Position numbers and translations under genes: made by a program
Assembly: GCA_019925795.1 (NCBI GenBank)
Contig: CM034314.1
Location: 29,691,774-29,755,773, forward strand
Source of the DNA: Dendrobium chrysotoxum
Lineage: Eukaryota > Streptophyta > Magnoliopsida > Asparagales > Orchidaceae
Length of the DNA stretch: 64,000 nt
Direction of reading: 5' to 3'
The notes under the pieces: generated by a model
What the model saw: the letters and a program-made list of their open reading frames with translations, nothing else
Told to the model about the DNA's origin: nothing
Database searches by the model: none
In this document: positions 1 through 12,182 of the stretch, one piece after another
How positions within the stretch are numbered: position 1 is the stretch's first letter
How the letters are laid out: each line of letters starts with the position of its first letter

Positions 1-1330
1 ATTCTACTCCTTGAGTAACCTCTACTTCTTCATCTTCTTCAAACTTAGGTTTAATTACTTTATCAAATTTATCAAATATAACATGGTTGGACTCCTCTAC
101 AACTAAGGTCCTCTTATTAAAGATTCTATAGGCTTTACTTATAGAGGAATAGCCTAAGAAGACTCTTTCATTAGACTTAGGTTCAAACTTCCTTAGAGGA
201 GATTTATCATTAATGAGAATTAAGAATTTACACCCAAAGATATGCAAATGAGAAAGATTAGGTGTCCTACCCTTAAGCAGCTCATAAGGTGTCTTATTTA
301 ATTTTGATCTAACATTCACCCATTCAAAATATAACATGCAGTATTTACTACTTCTGCCCAAAATTATCTAGAGAGAGAGTATTCAGCTAGCATAGCCCTA
401 GCAGCTTATACTAAAGTTCTATTATTCCTTTCAGCTATCCCATTTTTCTGAGAGGTCCAAGGGGCAAAAAATTTATATTCAATTTCTAGCTCCTTATAGA
501 AAGATTCAAATCTATCATTCCTAAATTCTCCACCATGATCACTATAGATAGTAGATATCTCACATCCTATTTTTTTTAATCCACATGGAGAATGTTCTAA
601 ATTCTTCAAATGATTTACCTTTATAAGATAAGAATCTAACCTAGGTGAATATAGGCTAATCATCAACAATCACATACCCAAAACTTTTTTTGCCTAAGTT
701 AGTTGTACTAACAGGCTCAAACAAGTCCATATGTAAGATTTCTACTAGTCTAAAGGTGGTGATGTCCTTGATGGATTGAAATGATGATTTGAATTATTTT
801 TCTTATTAGCGGACATCATATAGGTGATCCTTAGAGAACTCTAATGTTGGTATGCCTCTACTGAAGTCTTTCTAAGTTATCTTTCTAATGGTTTTCTTGC
901 TTGCATGACATAGTAACCTATACCATGGCCATGACTCATCAATAACAATTTTGAGACATTAAGTATTTGAACTATCAATACAAATTAAATCAAATATGTC
1001 AATATTATTTTTTTCTTTTTCATTCTAAAATAATTTTTTCATTTAGACTAGTCATGCATTTGGTAGATAAAAAATATATATTAAAGTCCTTATCATAGAG
1101 CAGATTAATACTAAGAAGATTATGTATTATTATATCTACTAACAAAATATTTTCTATAACAAAATTTTTGGAGTTACCAGTGATACCTGAACCCGCTGCT
1201 TTCTTGGTGGTGTTATCTCCCAATGTTACCTTACCTCCTGCCCTGGCCTCCAACTTGATTAATTTCTTTAAATATCAAGTCATGTGATATGAACACCTGC
1301 CACCTACTTACCACATGATCTCACTAGGAA
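1..1330 (-). pseudogene. pol fragment of copia A: protease, pre-integrase, integrase
   Basis: Remnant of the copia polyprotein. Near 406-669 the integrase core reads SDHGGEFRND and later NGIAERNNRT, which contain the second catalytic Asp and the catalytic Glu of the DDE triad; both survive. Toward base 1 the frame continues, with stops, into the region ending LVVEESNHVIFD. Around 1020-1253 the segment LGDNTT plus NLLSINLLYD matches the post-protease region of the family. Near 1280-1310 the place of the protease active site (W-Y-L-D-S-G-C-S in the sister elements) reads W-stop-V-G-G-R-C-S, so the catalytic D-S-G is lost. Confidence 0.85.
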
Positions 1331-1619
1331 TTTTATGAGAGTATTCCTATAAATCCATCAATGGATAGATTTGGGAACCCAAGTGAGTTTTGGTTCCACC
1401 TTATTTTTTAATGGATGAGATAGTTACATGTTATGCTGTGATGCAAATAAAAATTAGCCTCCATACTAGATATATATTATGATGTATAAAACTAGTATGG
1501 GGTTTGTGTCCTACCATGCCATAAGAATAGCAGCTAACATGATTCACTAACCTATATGAGTGGTAGTGTCTCCTTTTAGGGATATGAGATGCATGCTATA
1601 TTTTGGGTTGTGTCTATTA

Positions 1620-3133
1620 TGCTAGTGTAGGTGGTGGTTTATTATTTTGAAATGCATGAAGTTTCACTTTTAAAAACTCATTAGCATTTTTATAGCTTTC
1701 ATCCTCAAGTTTTAATACATGCTCACTAAAGTCTAGTTCATTTGCAAGTGTTTCTAACTCCTCAAAAGCATCCTCTAGCTGAATATGCTTGATTTTCAAG
1801 GATTTATAAAATTTATTTAATTCAAGATGCTTCTTATTTAGTTCATCATATTCATTAGTAAAGAAGAATCCTCTTTATTGAATGCAATGTGTTCAGTTCT
1901 AAGACTATCATGCTCCTTTCTAATTTAGAAAATTTATAATTTAACATTTCATGTTGTTTTAACTTACTATATAATTCATGTAATTTTTTAGAAATAGCAA
2001 ATAAACCATCATTGGAAAGATCATATACCTCTTCCTAGTCAGAGTTAATAATAAAGTTATTAGCCATTAAACATAGATTTGTTACATCCTCTTCAAGTTC
2101 TTATTCTGAAGAGTCTGAAATTGAATCTACCCAAAAAAGCCTTTTATGTCCTTTGCTTCCCCTTTTCAAAACTTGTATTTTCTTCACCCTTTTCTAAGAT
2201 TGGGTTAGTTTTCAAGTTGGGGCAGTTCGATCTTAAGTGTCCTGGCTTCTTGCATTTAAAACATATACTGTTAGAGGAAACTTTTATAGTTCTTCCTAAT
2301 TTACCATTATTCTAGTTTAGATGACATCTTTGCTTTCTCTTTAGAAAGCTCTTGAATGTTAGGTTATTAATGCTATACCATCATCATTATCAACTATATA
2401 GTTGTTGTTATAAGAATCATTGTCCTTCAATGTTACTGTCTTCTCCTTCCTCCTATTACCTACATCAAGTAGTCTTTGACTCATGCTTTACTTGTAAGCA
2501 ATGAGTGAGCCAAGTAGATTATTAATAGAGTATATGTTTAAATCTTTTGATTCATAGATAACAGTAACTTTAGCATCATAATTATCAAGTAAATAATATG
2601 AAATCTTATTAACTTTTTTAGAATTAGATAACTCTTTACCTAGTACATGCAGTGATGTTATAATCTTAGTGAACATAGTGTACATGCTAGTTATTATCTC
2701 ATTGGATTTCATGCAAAATAACTCATACTCATGCAACAATATATTCAGACAAGACTATTTAATTTCATTGATTACTTAATAAGTGAGATTTAACCTATCC
2801 CAAATTTTCTTCCCAGTTGTGCATGAAGAAACACACATATAGTCCTCAAACTTTAAAGCACAGAAAAAATAATTTAAACATTTTACATTGAGTTGTGCAT
2901 TTTCTCTTTCCTCAAAACTCTATTCATTAAAAGAAATGTCTTCCTTGATATCATTAAAAAAATAAGATGGAGGTGTATATCCTAGTGGAATCATATGCCA
3001 TTCGATAATTAATAGATTAACTAAATATAGACATGTACACTTTTCAGAAATCATAAGCAATGACATCAAACATAGGTGAATGTGCTATTGAATATCCTTT
3101 AGTTGTATAATGATTACCATTATAATTTGCCAC
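1620..3133 (-). pseudogene. gag of copia A
   Basis: Decayed Gag (nucleocapsid) gene. A complete CX2CX4HX4C zinc knuckle (CFKCKKPGHLRSNC) is encoded on the minus strand near 2222-2266. Downstream there is an acidic, coiled-coil-like stretch (1617-1799). At 2488-2739 the segment with KVTVIYESKDLNIYS and NNLLGSLIAY matches gag of the other two copia copies. At the expected start the sister elements have ATG GCT/GTT AAC; here the aligned codon at 3131-3133 reads GTG, so the start appears mutated. Several in-frame stops confirm a pseudogene. Confidence 0.8.
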
Positions 3134-3176
3134 TGGATCTACTCAAAATTTTTAAACCAACAGTTTATGATAACCT

Positions 3177-3188
3177 CTTCTAATACCA
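3177..3188 (-). other. Primer binding site of copia A
   Basis: Read on the minus strand this is TGGTATTAGAAG, two bases from the LTR end. It is a two-mismatch form of the plant copia tRNA-iMet primer site TGGTATCAGAGC. Confidence 0.8.
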
Positions 3189-3190
3189 AT

Positions 3191-4462
3191 TGAAAGTTCG
3201 AAGATTGCTCGTTAAACCACTTGAACTGCCCAAGGAAAACTAGGGGGGAGTTGGTGTTTTAAAATTTTCACTCAAAATATTCTTTTGAAATATCAAAACT
3301 AATTGCACAAATTTTAGTGGAAGAAATTTATAAAGCAAATATTTTTGCTCTTTTAGATTTTTGTAGAAAAATAAATGTGAAGATAGGTTTTCTTCTATTT
3401 TTTCTTTAACAAAACTCAAAACAAAATAAAGCTCAAAAATCTCAACAATACTTACAAGAATATAACATGCAGGAAAAATTAAAATGTAAAAAAAAGCGAA
3501 AAGAAAAGAAGTCAGTGCACACCAGATTTATAGTGATTCGATCAAACCTTGACTTATGTCCACTCCCCGGAGTGCTTCTCTCCAGATATTATACTAAACC
3601 TTTTAGTGAATCTCCTTTAGCTTCAACAACATGGAGGAGAAGCCTTATAAAATCTCTTCCAACAACCTAGTGCGACAGAATACCAAAATCTTTTCCACCC
3701 TCCTGGTGAGGAGGAGAACGTGGAATCTTTTTCACCCTCTTGGTGAGGAAGAGAACCTTGAACCCTTTTCACCCTCCTGGTGAGGCAGGGAACCTGAAAT
3801 ACATTTCATACTACTAGTGTGGCAAAGAACTTGACGATCTTCAGCCTTGAAGACTTTCTTCCCAGTGCAACCCAAAAGATCAATGAAGACACATAGAGGA
3901 ACTAAGGTAGACACTTTCTTGGAGCAACCACATGAATTCCCCTCAAACTACTCCCTCACACACAATATGAATTTTAAAAAGTTATCTACTTTATAATTGG
4001 TAGTAGGATTTTTGAGTTTAACTGATCATCTTGTACAATTTAGATTGTACAGTATGATTAGTACAAATTTAGATTATCTTAATTAGATATTTAAATTAAT
4101 CTCTGGTTTACTTAGATCGTGTAGTACAATCCAGATCGTACTGGAATATCTTCATAAAAATTAAAACACAAAATTTTCCTCTCTAGAGTGTGTGTGCATG
4201 GTTGCTAAGCTTGCATACACCTTTTACAGGACTATTAACTCAGAATATTGAAAATAAATAAATCAAAATATAGACTCTTATAAAAAAATTCAAACATATT
4301 CTATCTAATCTTGAGTCAATCTTTTTGCATGATTTATGACATACCTAAAATGCTAGTGTATACAAAATAAATATCTAATAATAATATTAGGAGAAACGAA
4401 GTAAAAATCCAATAATGTTTGTTGTCATCAAAATCATAAGCTTGGGATCCTTGATTGCAAAA
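3191..4462 (-). repeat. 5' LTR of copia A
   Basis: A 1272-bp LTR, read 4462 to 3191. On the plus strand it starts TGAAAGTTCG next to the primer site and ends at TTGCAAAA; the solo LTR at 40040 ends TTGCAACA at the same point. It carries three copies of a 37-bp tandem repeat (3691-3800, core CACCCTC). It also has the conserved copia block around 3530-3575 (GTCCACTCCCCGGAG) and degenerate palindromes of the GTAC type around 4025-4150, for example GATTGTACAGTATGATTA. The 37-bp unit is not identical to the 39-bp unit in copia B and C. Confidence 0.85.
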
Positions 4463-4769
4463 ATAATTTTATAGCTCCTTAATTGATTGGCCAAAAGAAC
4501 TAAAATTCCTATGAAATTAAATTCATAGGTTTCTGAGGACTTAGGAGACTCTCATGAATTTTGATTCCATTTGTTTTATTCTAGAAGTTTTTAGAAATTT
4601 CCTAAGATGATTGGCCATAAACCTTAATAAACTTAAGACAATCTAGATAGGGAATTGGGTAAAAATTAGTAGCTATCCAACCCTTACACAATTACATGCA
4701 TTCAATAAAAATTCACTTCTTAATTCTTATGGATAAGGATTTATGAGTTGTCAAAGTTCTAAGTCAATT
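4463..4769. other. Unassigned AT-rich spacer
   Basis: No coding frame or repeat family recognised. It is probably DNA into which copia A inserted. Confidence 0.5.
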
Positions 4770-5940
4770 TATGAATTAGTGAGGGGCTTATTTGTGGCAT
4801 AATATGAATATGCATAGGTTTTTTTTTATATATAAAAATTATTAAAAGCCCATTAGATATGCATGCATATATGTCATTTAAGTAATAAAGTGATTGAGAA
4901 GAGTGTCGATCCCATGAAAAAATATTCTGCTTAATTACAATTAAACTACTGTTGTGTATTATAGATGCATAACATATCCTACTAAATAAAAATGATTATT
5001 GTTGGAGTTTTTGTCAATTAATGAAGACTTGCAAGATAAAAAGATACTAATGTAAATAAAGTATTTTGGACAAATGAATGCAAAACAGCATAGTTTTTTA
5101 AACGAGACTCAATTTTTAGAAGTGAATCAGAGCATATGCATTCTAAGGTCTTTGTCAAGCTTGTAGGGGGGAAAGGGAGGCCGATCACGACCTTCCTATA
5201 ATTATAATGTCTCCATAGAATCTTGAAAGTTAAATATCATATGTCTAGGTATGCTAACATTCCATTTATATGCACCTATTTATTCTAATATTCTTTTATC
5301 GAGGTAATATATCACACTAAATATTTTTTACACACATGGTTATTATACACATTAAATTTTGTATGAGAGATATTGAAAATATATTTTAGCTATTTCAAGG
5401 AATAAGAGTCTACATTAGTACCTACTATGTGTTTAAATTATTCTGTTATGGCGTTGTACTGAACTGGCATAGTTAATTGTTGAATCGATGCATCCTTTAG
5501 CTGAGTCAGCGTAGCTACTCATTTTGGTAACTACACCATCATGGAATTATAAAAGTAAAGTGATGCAATGCTCAAAAGCTCAATTCAACACTACGACATT
5601 GCTAAGATTGACACTCTCACATTAAAATTCATAAGACTCATGTGATGTGCTATGGATTTTTGATGTTTTGGTGCTATGTAGCATTGCGACGCTAACCATG
5701 GATCCTCGGCGGTGCTAAATTTTTTATTAATTCCAAAGAGGCCAGTGCTGTAATATTTTAATAAGGTGTTAGGGTAATATAGATGACAACATTGAAATGC
5801 TAAATATGTGGGCGCTATGGTGCTCATTTAGTACTTGTGAATTTTCCCTTCTTTAGAACAATTACTGCACAAATATAACCAAAATAACATATTTTCATAG
5901 AATTTTAACATAATAAATAATATATAATTTGTACTTAACA
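4770..5940 (-). repeat. Athila-like LTR, copy 1
   Basis: Aligns by eye over its full length with 36036-37193 and with the split copy at 48665-52096. Shared blocks include CAGAGCATATGCATTC, GTCAAGCTTGTAGG, ATGTCTAGGTATGC and the terminal AATTTGTACTTAACA. Orientation is inferred from copy 2, where the LTR sits beside a primer site and gag. No gag or pol flanks this copy, so it may be a solo LTR, but I could not find a convincing target duplication. The left edge is approximate. Confidence 0.7.
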
Positions 5941-6829
5941 CTTAGTAGTTTGAAAATTCAGTGGAGATTTAATGACTCATCAAATGACCCTAAGAAATGT
6001 TAGGTATGTAAGAAACTTCCCTAACAACACTTAGAGTAAAATGGATGACAGTTAGAAGCTTTAAGCAAATGAATTAATTAAATAACATATTTCAATGAAA
6101 AATCAATTCAATAAGATAGGTTATTTAAACTTATTTTATTTTTTTTGTAAAATAATACATTATAATACTTTTCAATAAATCCTTCAGATGCTTTATTTAG
6201 TTCATTAGATCGTTAGACATAATTTTTTTTATGTTCTTCAAAATTGAATTAAAACCCAAAAATCAAGTCATATACACAGTCAACGGCTTGTTGTGCTGCA
6301 CTTGTCTAAATCAATTTTAACTATGGTTCAAGGGTTGGCTAGTGCTTGGGTTAGGTTTAGGAAATTCTAGGTTTAGTTTACAATATATATGATCTAATGC
6401 GAAGGCCTAGGATGTCTAGAATATTCAAGGAATTTAATTGAGATGGCCTATGAATATAAAGAGTATTTTAGTATGTGATAGGTTTTAGTAATTCTTAGGT
6501 TAAACTTGGTCAACCAAGATTGACCAAGGGTCTTGGGGGAACCAAATTAATTCCTTAGTAGATCAATATTTCTTTGGTTCAATTCTAGGGAGATGGTTAT
6601 AAGCTTAGGTTGAAATGAGATATTTAGTGGCATATCTGATAAATATAGGGAGCTTTAGGTTTTAACATTGGTTTGGCTCTAAGGATAGATTAGAAATAGG
6701 TTTAAAGATCATCTAATTCTATTAGGAGGTGCTTATAAGAAGCCTTGAGGTACCTAAGACTAGCTAAGACTAAATCATAGGGTTACCTCCTATAGTTCGT
6801 ATAGGCTGGGTCTACACTAAGGTATAAGC
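5941..6829. other. Unassigned AT-rich DNA
   Basis: No gene or known element recognised. GGTTCAAGGGTTGG and TTGGTCAACCAAGATTGACC resemble in flavour the GGTTGACC-rich DNA near 54300-55000. It may include the 3' tail of the L1 fragment that follows on its right. Confidence 0.35.
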
Positions 6830-8540
6830 ACCTAAGCACTAAGGATGGAAAATGAAAGCGACCAGACCGTATTCACAAATGAGATCAATAATGAAGGTGC
6901 ATACATTAGTAGAAATGGAATTGACGATAGGAGAAAAAAGGAGCCTATGATATCAAATAAAGACTTACCATTGATCCATGGGGGAAGAAAAGGTTGAGTT
7001 TTTGGTGATTTCAAATATGAATTTTGTCTTAATCTTGTGAGCTACATAGTCAGGTTCTTCCAAAAATAAGAAGGGGTAGGAGGAATAAGTTTCCAAATAG
7101 TATATTTTTATCTTTGCACCAATCCAATGGAAGCCCATTAGTTATGAGGATATGCTAAATGAGAGAACAACCAAAAGTGTTAGTTCATGCTTTGACATTG
7201 GGGATGCCAAGGCCATGAAGATTCTTTAGTAGACATTTTTTCTAAGAAATGAGATCAAGTTTATGATTGTTAGTGTTGCCATGGAATAAGAATTTATTAT
7301 AAAGTTTATCTATCATTATGCAATAGGTTTTATGAATGATAAATCCTCTTATCCCTTAAGTAAGGCAATTTAATATTCTACGCCTATAAAATTTCAGCCT
7401 ACAAACAAAAGACAACATCCTCGTCTTTCAACCATCTAACATAGAAATAATCTTTTGATAAGTGGTTAAAAGTTAGAGACATGAAGTCTCTAGGGTGAAA
7501 TGGGCATGCTTAAATATTTGAGGGAGGAGCTAGCAATGGGGAGGTTTAGGATAGTGTATTTTTCAACATAGTTAAGATTATTAAGGGGAAAAAGGATAGT
7601 GCTTATGTTGTAATTAACTCGGAGGCCATAATGCAAATGAAATTCCTTAAAAATATTCTTGAGGGAGATAATATCCTTAGAAGTAGCTTGGTAAAATATA
7701 AGCAGATCATCTGCATATATTAGGTGGGTGTATTTATTGGTGCTAATATGAATGCCATGATAAGTGTTATTCATCCAATGATTTTTTAAAAGCGTAGATA
7801 ACCCATCCATAACGATGTAAAAGAAATAGGTTGATATGAGGCGGCCTTTCCTTAAGCTAGAAGAGGAGCTAAAGTAAGCCCCAATAGATGCATTAAAATA
7901 AATTGAGTAATATAATACATCAATGCATGCTCTTATCCAAGTAATGAAGACAGAAGAAAAACCATTTTGTTCAGGCCTTTGCAATAGGAAATTCCTTGAA
8001 GCAGTTTCAAAAGCTTTAAATATATCTACTTGTCATAAAAAAAACTAAACTTGCTTTGATTTTTGAACCCTAAATATAAAGAAGTAATTAATTGCATTTC
8101 ATATTTGGGGGCTAGTGAATAGCAACATGGCTTACATAGTTCAAAGGAGAATCCATCAAGACGTAGGGTAAAAGCATGAGGAACCAAGTAAATAGTATTT
8201 TTGATCTTTTCATCAGTGATAGGGGCTAATATTGAGGGAATCGAGTTATTTCGAATAGTTTTCCATAGCTGAATAATGTTTGTGGCGGAATAGTGAGAGG
8301 TGGAGAGTTGAAGAGCTTCTACAAGTGCGGAATAATGACCTTAGAAATATCAGATGGGTTGTTGTAATTGCCCATGGAGGTGGTGATCTCCTTTATGTTA
8401 TTTTGGTTTTTCTTGGTGTTAATCTCATCTTTGGATAAGGCAAAGGTTTCCTTTTCCTAGAATGAACTTAAAAACTAGATGTTCCTATTTTAATGTTGAG
8501 ATAGCCTATTAGAACCCTCGGAGGTGACCCAAAGATCTAG
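6830..8540 (-). pseudogene. L1-type LINE ORF2 fragment, reverse transcriptase
   Basis: 3' half of a plant L1 LINE, which encodes the reverse transcriptase used for target-primed insertion. In the open stretch 7490-7984, FNASIGAYF, the GxLIS block and HLIYADDLLIF are the RT palm motifs; YADD is the catalytic pair, near 7706-7717. Upstream (8000-8540) decayed RT finger and palm sequence continues with stops and frameshifts. Downstream (7000-7470) comes the post-RT region, with blocks like DKLYNKFLFHG and LHLISWKKMS. No endonuclease is present here. The window also holds a 5' L1 half at 59040-61430, but it lies 50 kb away and is probably a separate insertion. Confidence 0.8.
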
Positions 8541-10085
8541 TCTTGGCTAGCCATAGCTAATATAATCCATTTAGACATTCCCTAATACCTTTTGGAGGTG
8601 TTTAGAGAACTCATCAACCGAGAAAAAAACCCAAAGCTAAGTTATAAACCCTAGGTAGGATCCAATCACCTAAGACTACCAAATTGCCACACTAGCACCT
8701 ATCTTGGTTTGAACTTTCAGGAGCTCAAAATAATTATTTCAAACATTATTTATAGGTCTTCAAGAACTTGGTTTAGTTCTCCAACCCAACCCAATCTCAT
8801 TGGCTAACCCAAGTTAGCCTAACGGATTGACCCGATTTTACCCAAAAACTTAAAATCCAATTTCAATTAAACATTGGCTCAAAATGAATCAATTTAATTA
8901 AATTTTATAAATGACTTTACATTTGACTTAGTTTCATGTAAAATTCATCAATTAAATATATTTTACTCAATTCGGTTTTAAATACATTAATTTAAGTCAA
9001 ATCAAGCAAAATTATATCAAATTAAGCCAATTGAGTCAAGCCGAATGAACTCAAACTGTGTTCATTTTATTTAAAAGACATCAAATAAAATTAAATTTAC
9101 TCAACTCAAAACTTAAATGATTAAAATTAAAATTAATTTTATCAGACTGAAATTAGTTGGATTCAACTAATTAAATCAACACTATTCTTTATTGAATTAA
9201 ATCAAAAAAACCTAAATAAATTTAAACCAGGTTAAATCAGTCCAAATTAAACTTACATAGCCTATTTGATTCAGTCATATCTAACTCCTCCTCACTACAT
9301 TTTCTCATGAGTTATTATCCCAAATCAAAGGACTCTAAAAGTGCTGTAATAAATAACCAAGGGTAGGGAAAGTTAAGCTACAGCCATTAGATTTAAATAA
9401 TAGAAATTAAGTTGTGTTATCTATGAAATAACAAAGAGATGAGATAAAATTTTGCATTTTTTTTTTTTGAAATCCAACTACATTATAATCTATGAAAATG
9501 TCTGAATATTTCAAAAACATTTACAAAAAAACAAAATTGAAATTTTACCTTTGATATTTTAAGAAAATAGAATTAAAAATCTGAATTATACCTTTGATAT
9601 TTTGAGAAAATAGAATACAAAAATATGAAACTATACTTTGATATTATGAAAAAAATTAGAATAATAAAATCTAAATTTATTTCAAAAATTCTGAAAATAT
9701 TTTTGGGATATTTGTAATGTGTTTGCAAATAAATTTTAAATGTATATTCAAAAGAGATACATAAATTGTAATTAAATCCAATTAGAACATAAACTAAACT
9801 TTTAATTGGCTTAATCAATTTATAAATATGATAGATATGATATTGCAACCAAACTAAGTAGGTATAGTTAGTAAATGTAAAATCAGATTAAAAATCAAAC
9901 TTGATATATAAGTTTTAATGAAACAAAAACAAGAATAATCAAATTTAAATTGAACAAAATAATCTATAAGTATGCAAAATATGAGTTTTAGCATTAAGCT
10001 AAATATATGAACCATCAAATCATAAAACTTAGATTAAATCAAAGATAATATAAAAATCAACAAGAAAGCATAAACATCATAAGAA
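8541..10085. other. Unassigned AT-rich DNA
   Basis: Very AT-rich noncoding sequence with runs of AATTAAATC-type words and a poly-T run near 9461-9470. No coding frame of note and no recognised element. Short similar blocks (CTTTGATATTTTGAGAAAATAG) repeat at about 50-60 bp around 9548-9650. Confidence 0.4.
9540..9665. repeat. Short degenerate tandem repeat
   Basis: The block TTTGATATTTTRAGAAAATAGAAT occurs at about 9550 and 9592 and in weaker form at about 9636. This suggests a small 42-45 bp tandem duplication in AT-rich DNA. Confidence 0.45.
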
Positions 10086-11840
10086 CGACAACAACAACAA
10101 CAACATCAACCCTTTATCCCAGTACGTGGGGTCAGCTACATGAATACTTTCTCACTATTATGTTTTGTTAAGAGTCAACTTCTCATTTAATTCTAATAAA
10201 GAAAGGTCATTTCGAATATTTTCTAACCAAGTCTTTTTAGGTCTACCTCTACCTTTTTTAACATAGGCCAAATCTAATACATCTACTCTCCTAAACGGTC
10301 ATTGGAAGGCCGACAGTTTATCTGACTGAACCATCTAAGGTGACTCTCTCTAATCTTATCTATCACTAGTACTACTCCAACCTTTTCCCAAATATGCTCA
10401 TTTTGTCTCTTGTCTCTAAGAGTAAGTCCACTCATCCACTTGAGCATCCTCATCTCAGCAACACATAACTTAATATTATGCTTCTCTTTTAATGGCCAAC
10501 ATTCTGTGCCATAAAGCATTGTAGGTCTCACCACCATCTTCTAAAATTTTCCCTTAAGATTGAGTGGTACTTTTCTATCACACAAAAAATTCGATGCATT
10601 CCTCCACTTCAACCATCCAACTTGAATTATACTAATAATATTACCATCTATTTCACCATCACTCTGAACAATAGACCCAAGATATCTAAAAAGAGAACAC
10701 TTATTAATGACTTGATCACTTAAAATCACAAACCCCCCACTTGATCTATTACTACTAAAATTACACTCCACATATTCGATTTTAGATCAACACAAATAAA
10801 AACATTTAGACTCTAAGGTTGACCTCCATAATTCAAGTTTACCTTCAACTCCCTCTCTAGTCTTATCAACAAGAAGAATATCATCAGCAAAAAGCATACA
10901 CCAAGGTACATCTTCTTGCAAATGTCTAGTGAGAACATCCATGATTAAAGCAAAATAGATAAGGGCTTAAGGCTGATCCTTGATGTAATCCAATTGAAAT
11001 AGGAAAATACTTGGTCAAACCAACTTTTATTTGAACACAAGTAACACCTCCTGCATACATATCCCTAATGACTTGAATATAACCTTTATTAACCCTTTTC
11101 TTTTCTAGAACTCTCCATAGCACTTCTCTTGAAACTTTATCATATGCTTTCTCTAAATCAATAAATATCATACGTAGATCCTCCTTAGTCTTTCTAAACT
11201 TCTCCATCAACCCTCTCAATAAATGAATAGTCTCCATAGTAGACCTACCTGACATAAATCCAAATTGATTTTGAGAAACATTAGTATCACGTCATAACCT
11301 ATGCTCCATAACTCTCTCCCAAAATTTTAAAGTATGACACATCAACTTAATTCCTCTATAATTCACACAATTTTGTGCATCACCTTTATTCTTAAAAACA
11401 GGAATCAATACATTCATTCTCCACTCATCTGGCATCTTTTTAGTCTTCAAAATAATATCAAAAGGTTTAGTAAGCCATGAAATTCCGTCATCTCCTAAGC
11501 ATTTCCACACCTCTATAATAAGGTCCACTAGTTTTTCCACACTTAATTTTCTTTAAAGCCTCTCTGACTTCAGTTTTACTAATACGCCAATAAAAATAAA
11601 AATCTCTATTTTCATTTAGATCACTAAGATCACTAAAGTCTATCATATTCTCACAATCTTCGTTGAAAAGCTTAGCAAAATATCTCATCCAACTTTATTG
11701 AATATCCTCTTCTAAAAAAGCACTTTTTTTATCTTCATCCTTAAATCCTTATTACTCCTACCTCTTTGTTTGGCTAGCATATACATATACCTTTCACCCT
11801 CTTCAATATCTAATATATTATATAAATCATTAAAATCTCA
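10086..11840 (-). mobile_element. RTE-type LINE, 5'-truncated
   Basis: A non-LTR retrotransposon of the plant RTE type. It is the same family as 49341-51224 and is collinear with it from the MY.LAKQR region to the 3' tail. The 3' end carries the characteristic (TTG)n-type tail, seen on the plus strand as the ACAACAACA run at 10088-10103. The terminal sequence is CCCAGTACGTGGGG on the plus strand, which corresponds to CCCCACGTAGTGGG of the other copy. The 5' end stops in the middle of the ORF at about 11840, so the endonuclease domain is absent. No convincing target duplication was found. Confidence 0.85.
10270..11790 (-). pseudogene. RTE LINE reverse transcriptase, broken
   Basis: Reverse transcriptase of the RTE LINE in several frames. 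From its 5' end it has ISKTEVREALKKIKCGKTSGP, then WRMNVLIPVFKNKGD and NYRGIKLMCHT (finger motifs). These are followed by MSGRSTMETIHLLRGLMEK, MIFIDLEKAYDKVSREV and GLHQGSALSPYLF (palm). The FADD catalytic box sits near 10886-10897. C-terminal blocks are ATMLYGTECWPLKEKHN and EMRMLKWMSG. Frame breaks occur near 11490-11540, 10925 and 10540. Function is lost; the family's enzyme copies LINE RNA into DNA. Confidence 0.85.
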
Positions 11841-12182
11841 AATTAAGGCATCAAATTAAGCATCAGCCTAAAACAAAACAATAATAAATCTTAAAGTGCA
11901 CATTAAATTTTCAGATTTAACTCAAATCAACTCCATTTTATCATATAATATGATTTCTAAAATCAAAACAAACTTAAGATTAAGTAAATTTAAATCAATT
12001 AAATATATTCAAATTAAATTAAATTTTAGGTCAAGGGATCAAATTATGTTAAATATATTATTAAAATTAAATGAAAAGAAAATAAACATAATAACATCAA
12101 CAATAATAATAATTATAATTATAATAATAGTAATAATAATAATAATAATAGCAACAAAAATAAAAATAATAAAAATAATAAT
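11841..12182. other. AT-rich spacer with AAT microsatellite
   Basis: AT-rich DNA resembling the DNA left of the RTE insertion. It ends in an imperfect ATA/ATT trinucleotide run at about 12099-12180. The open frame through it is a low-complexity artefact. Confidence 0.6.

Larger units (their letters stand above)
1..4462 (-). mobile_element. Copia element A (Sirevirus-like), 5' part
   Basis: A Ty1/copia LTR retrotransposon on the minus strand, cut by the left edge of the window. In its own direction it has an LTR (4462 to 3191), a tRNA-Met-type primer site, gag with a zinc knuckle, a decayed protease, the GAG-pre-integrase region and the integrase core. Reverse transcriptase, RNase H and the 3' LTR would lie left of base 1. 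Stops and frameshifts are frequent, so it is dead. The five bases after the LTR (4463-4467, ataat) would be one copy of the target duplication; its partner is outside the window. The Sirevirus assignment rests on similarity to the better-preserved copy at 23383-35196. Confidence 0.85.

Noticed and set aside
10060..11860. Target duplication for the minus-strand RTE LINE
   Set aside because: Only short AT-rich matches (AAGCAT) at unequal distances; not convincing.
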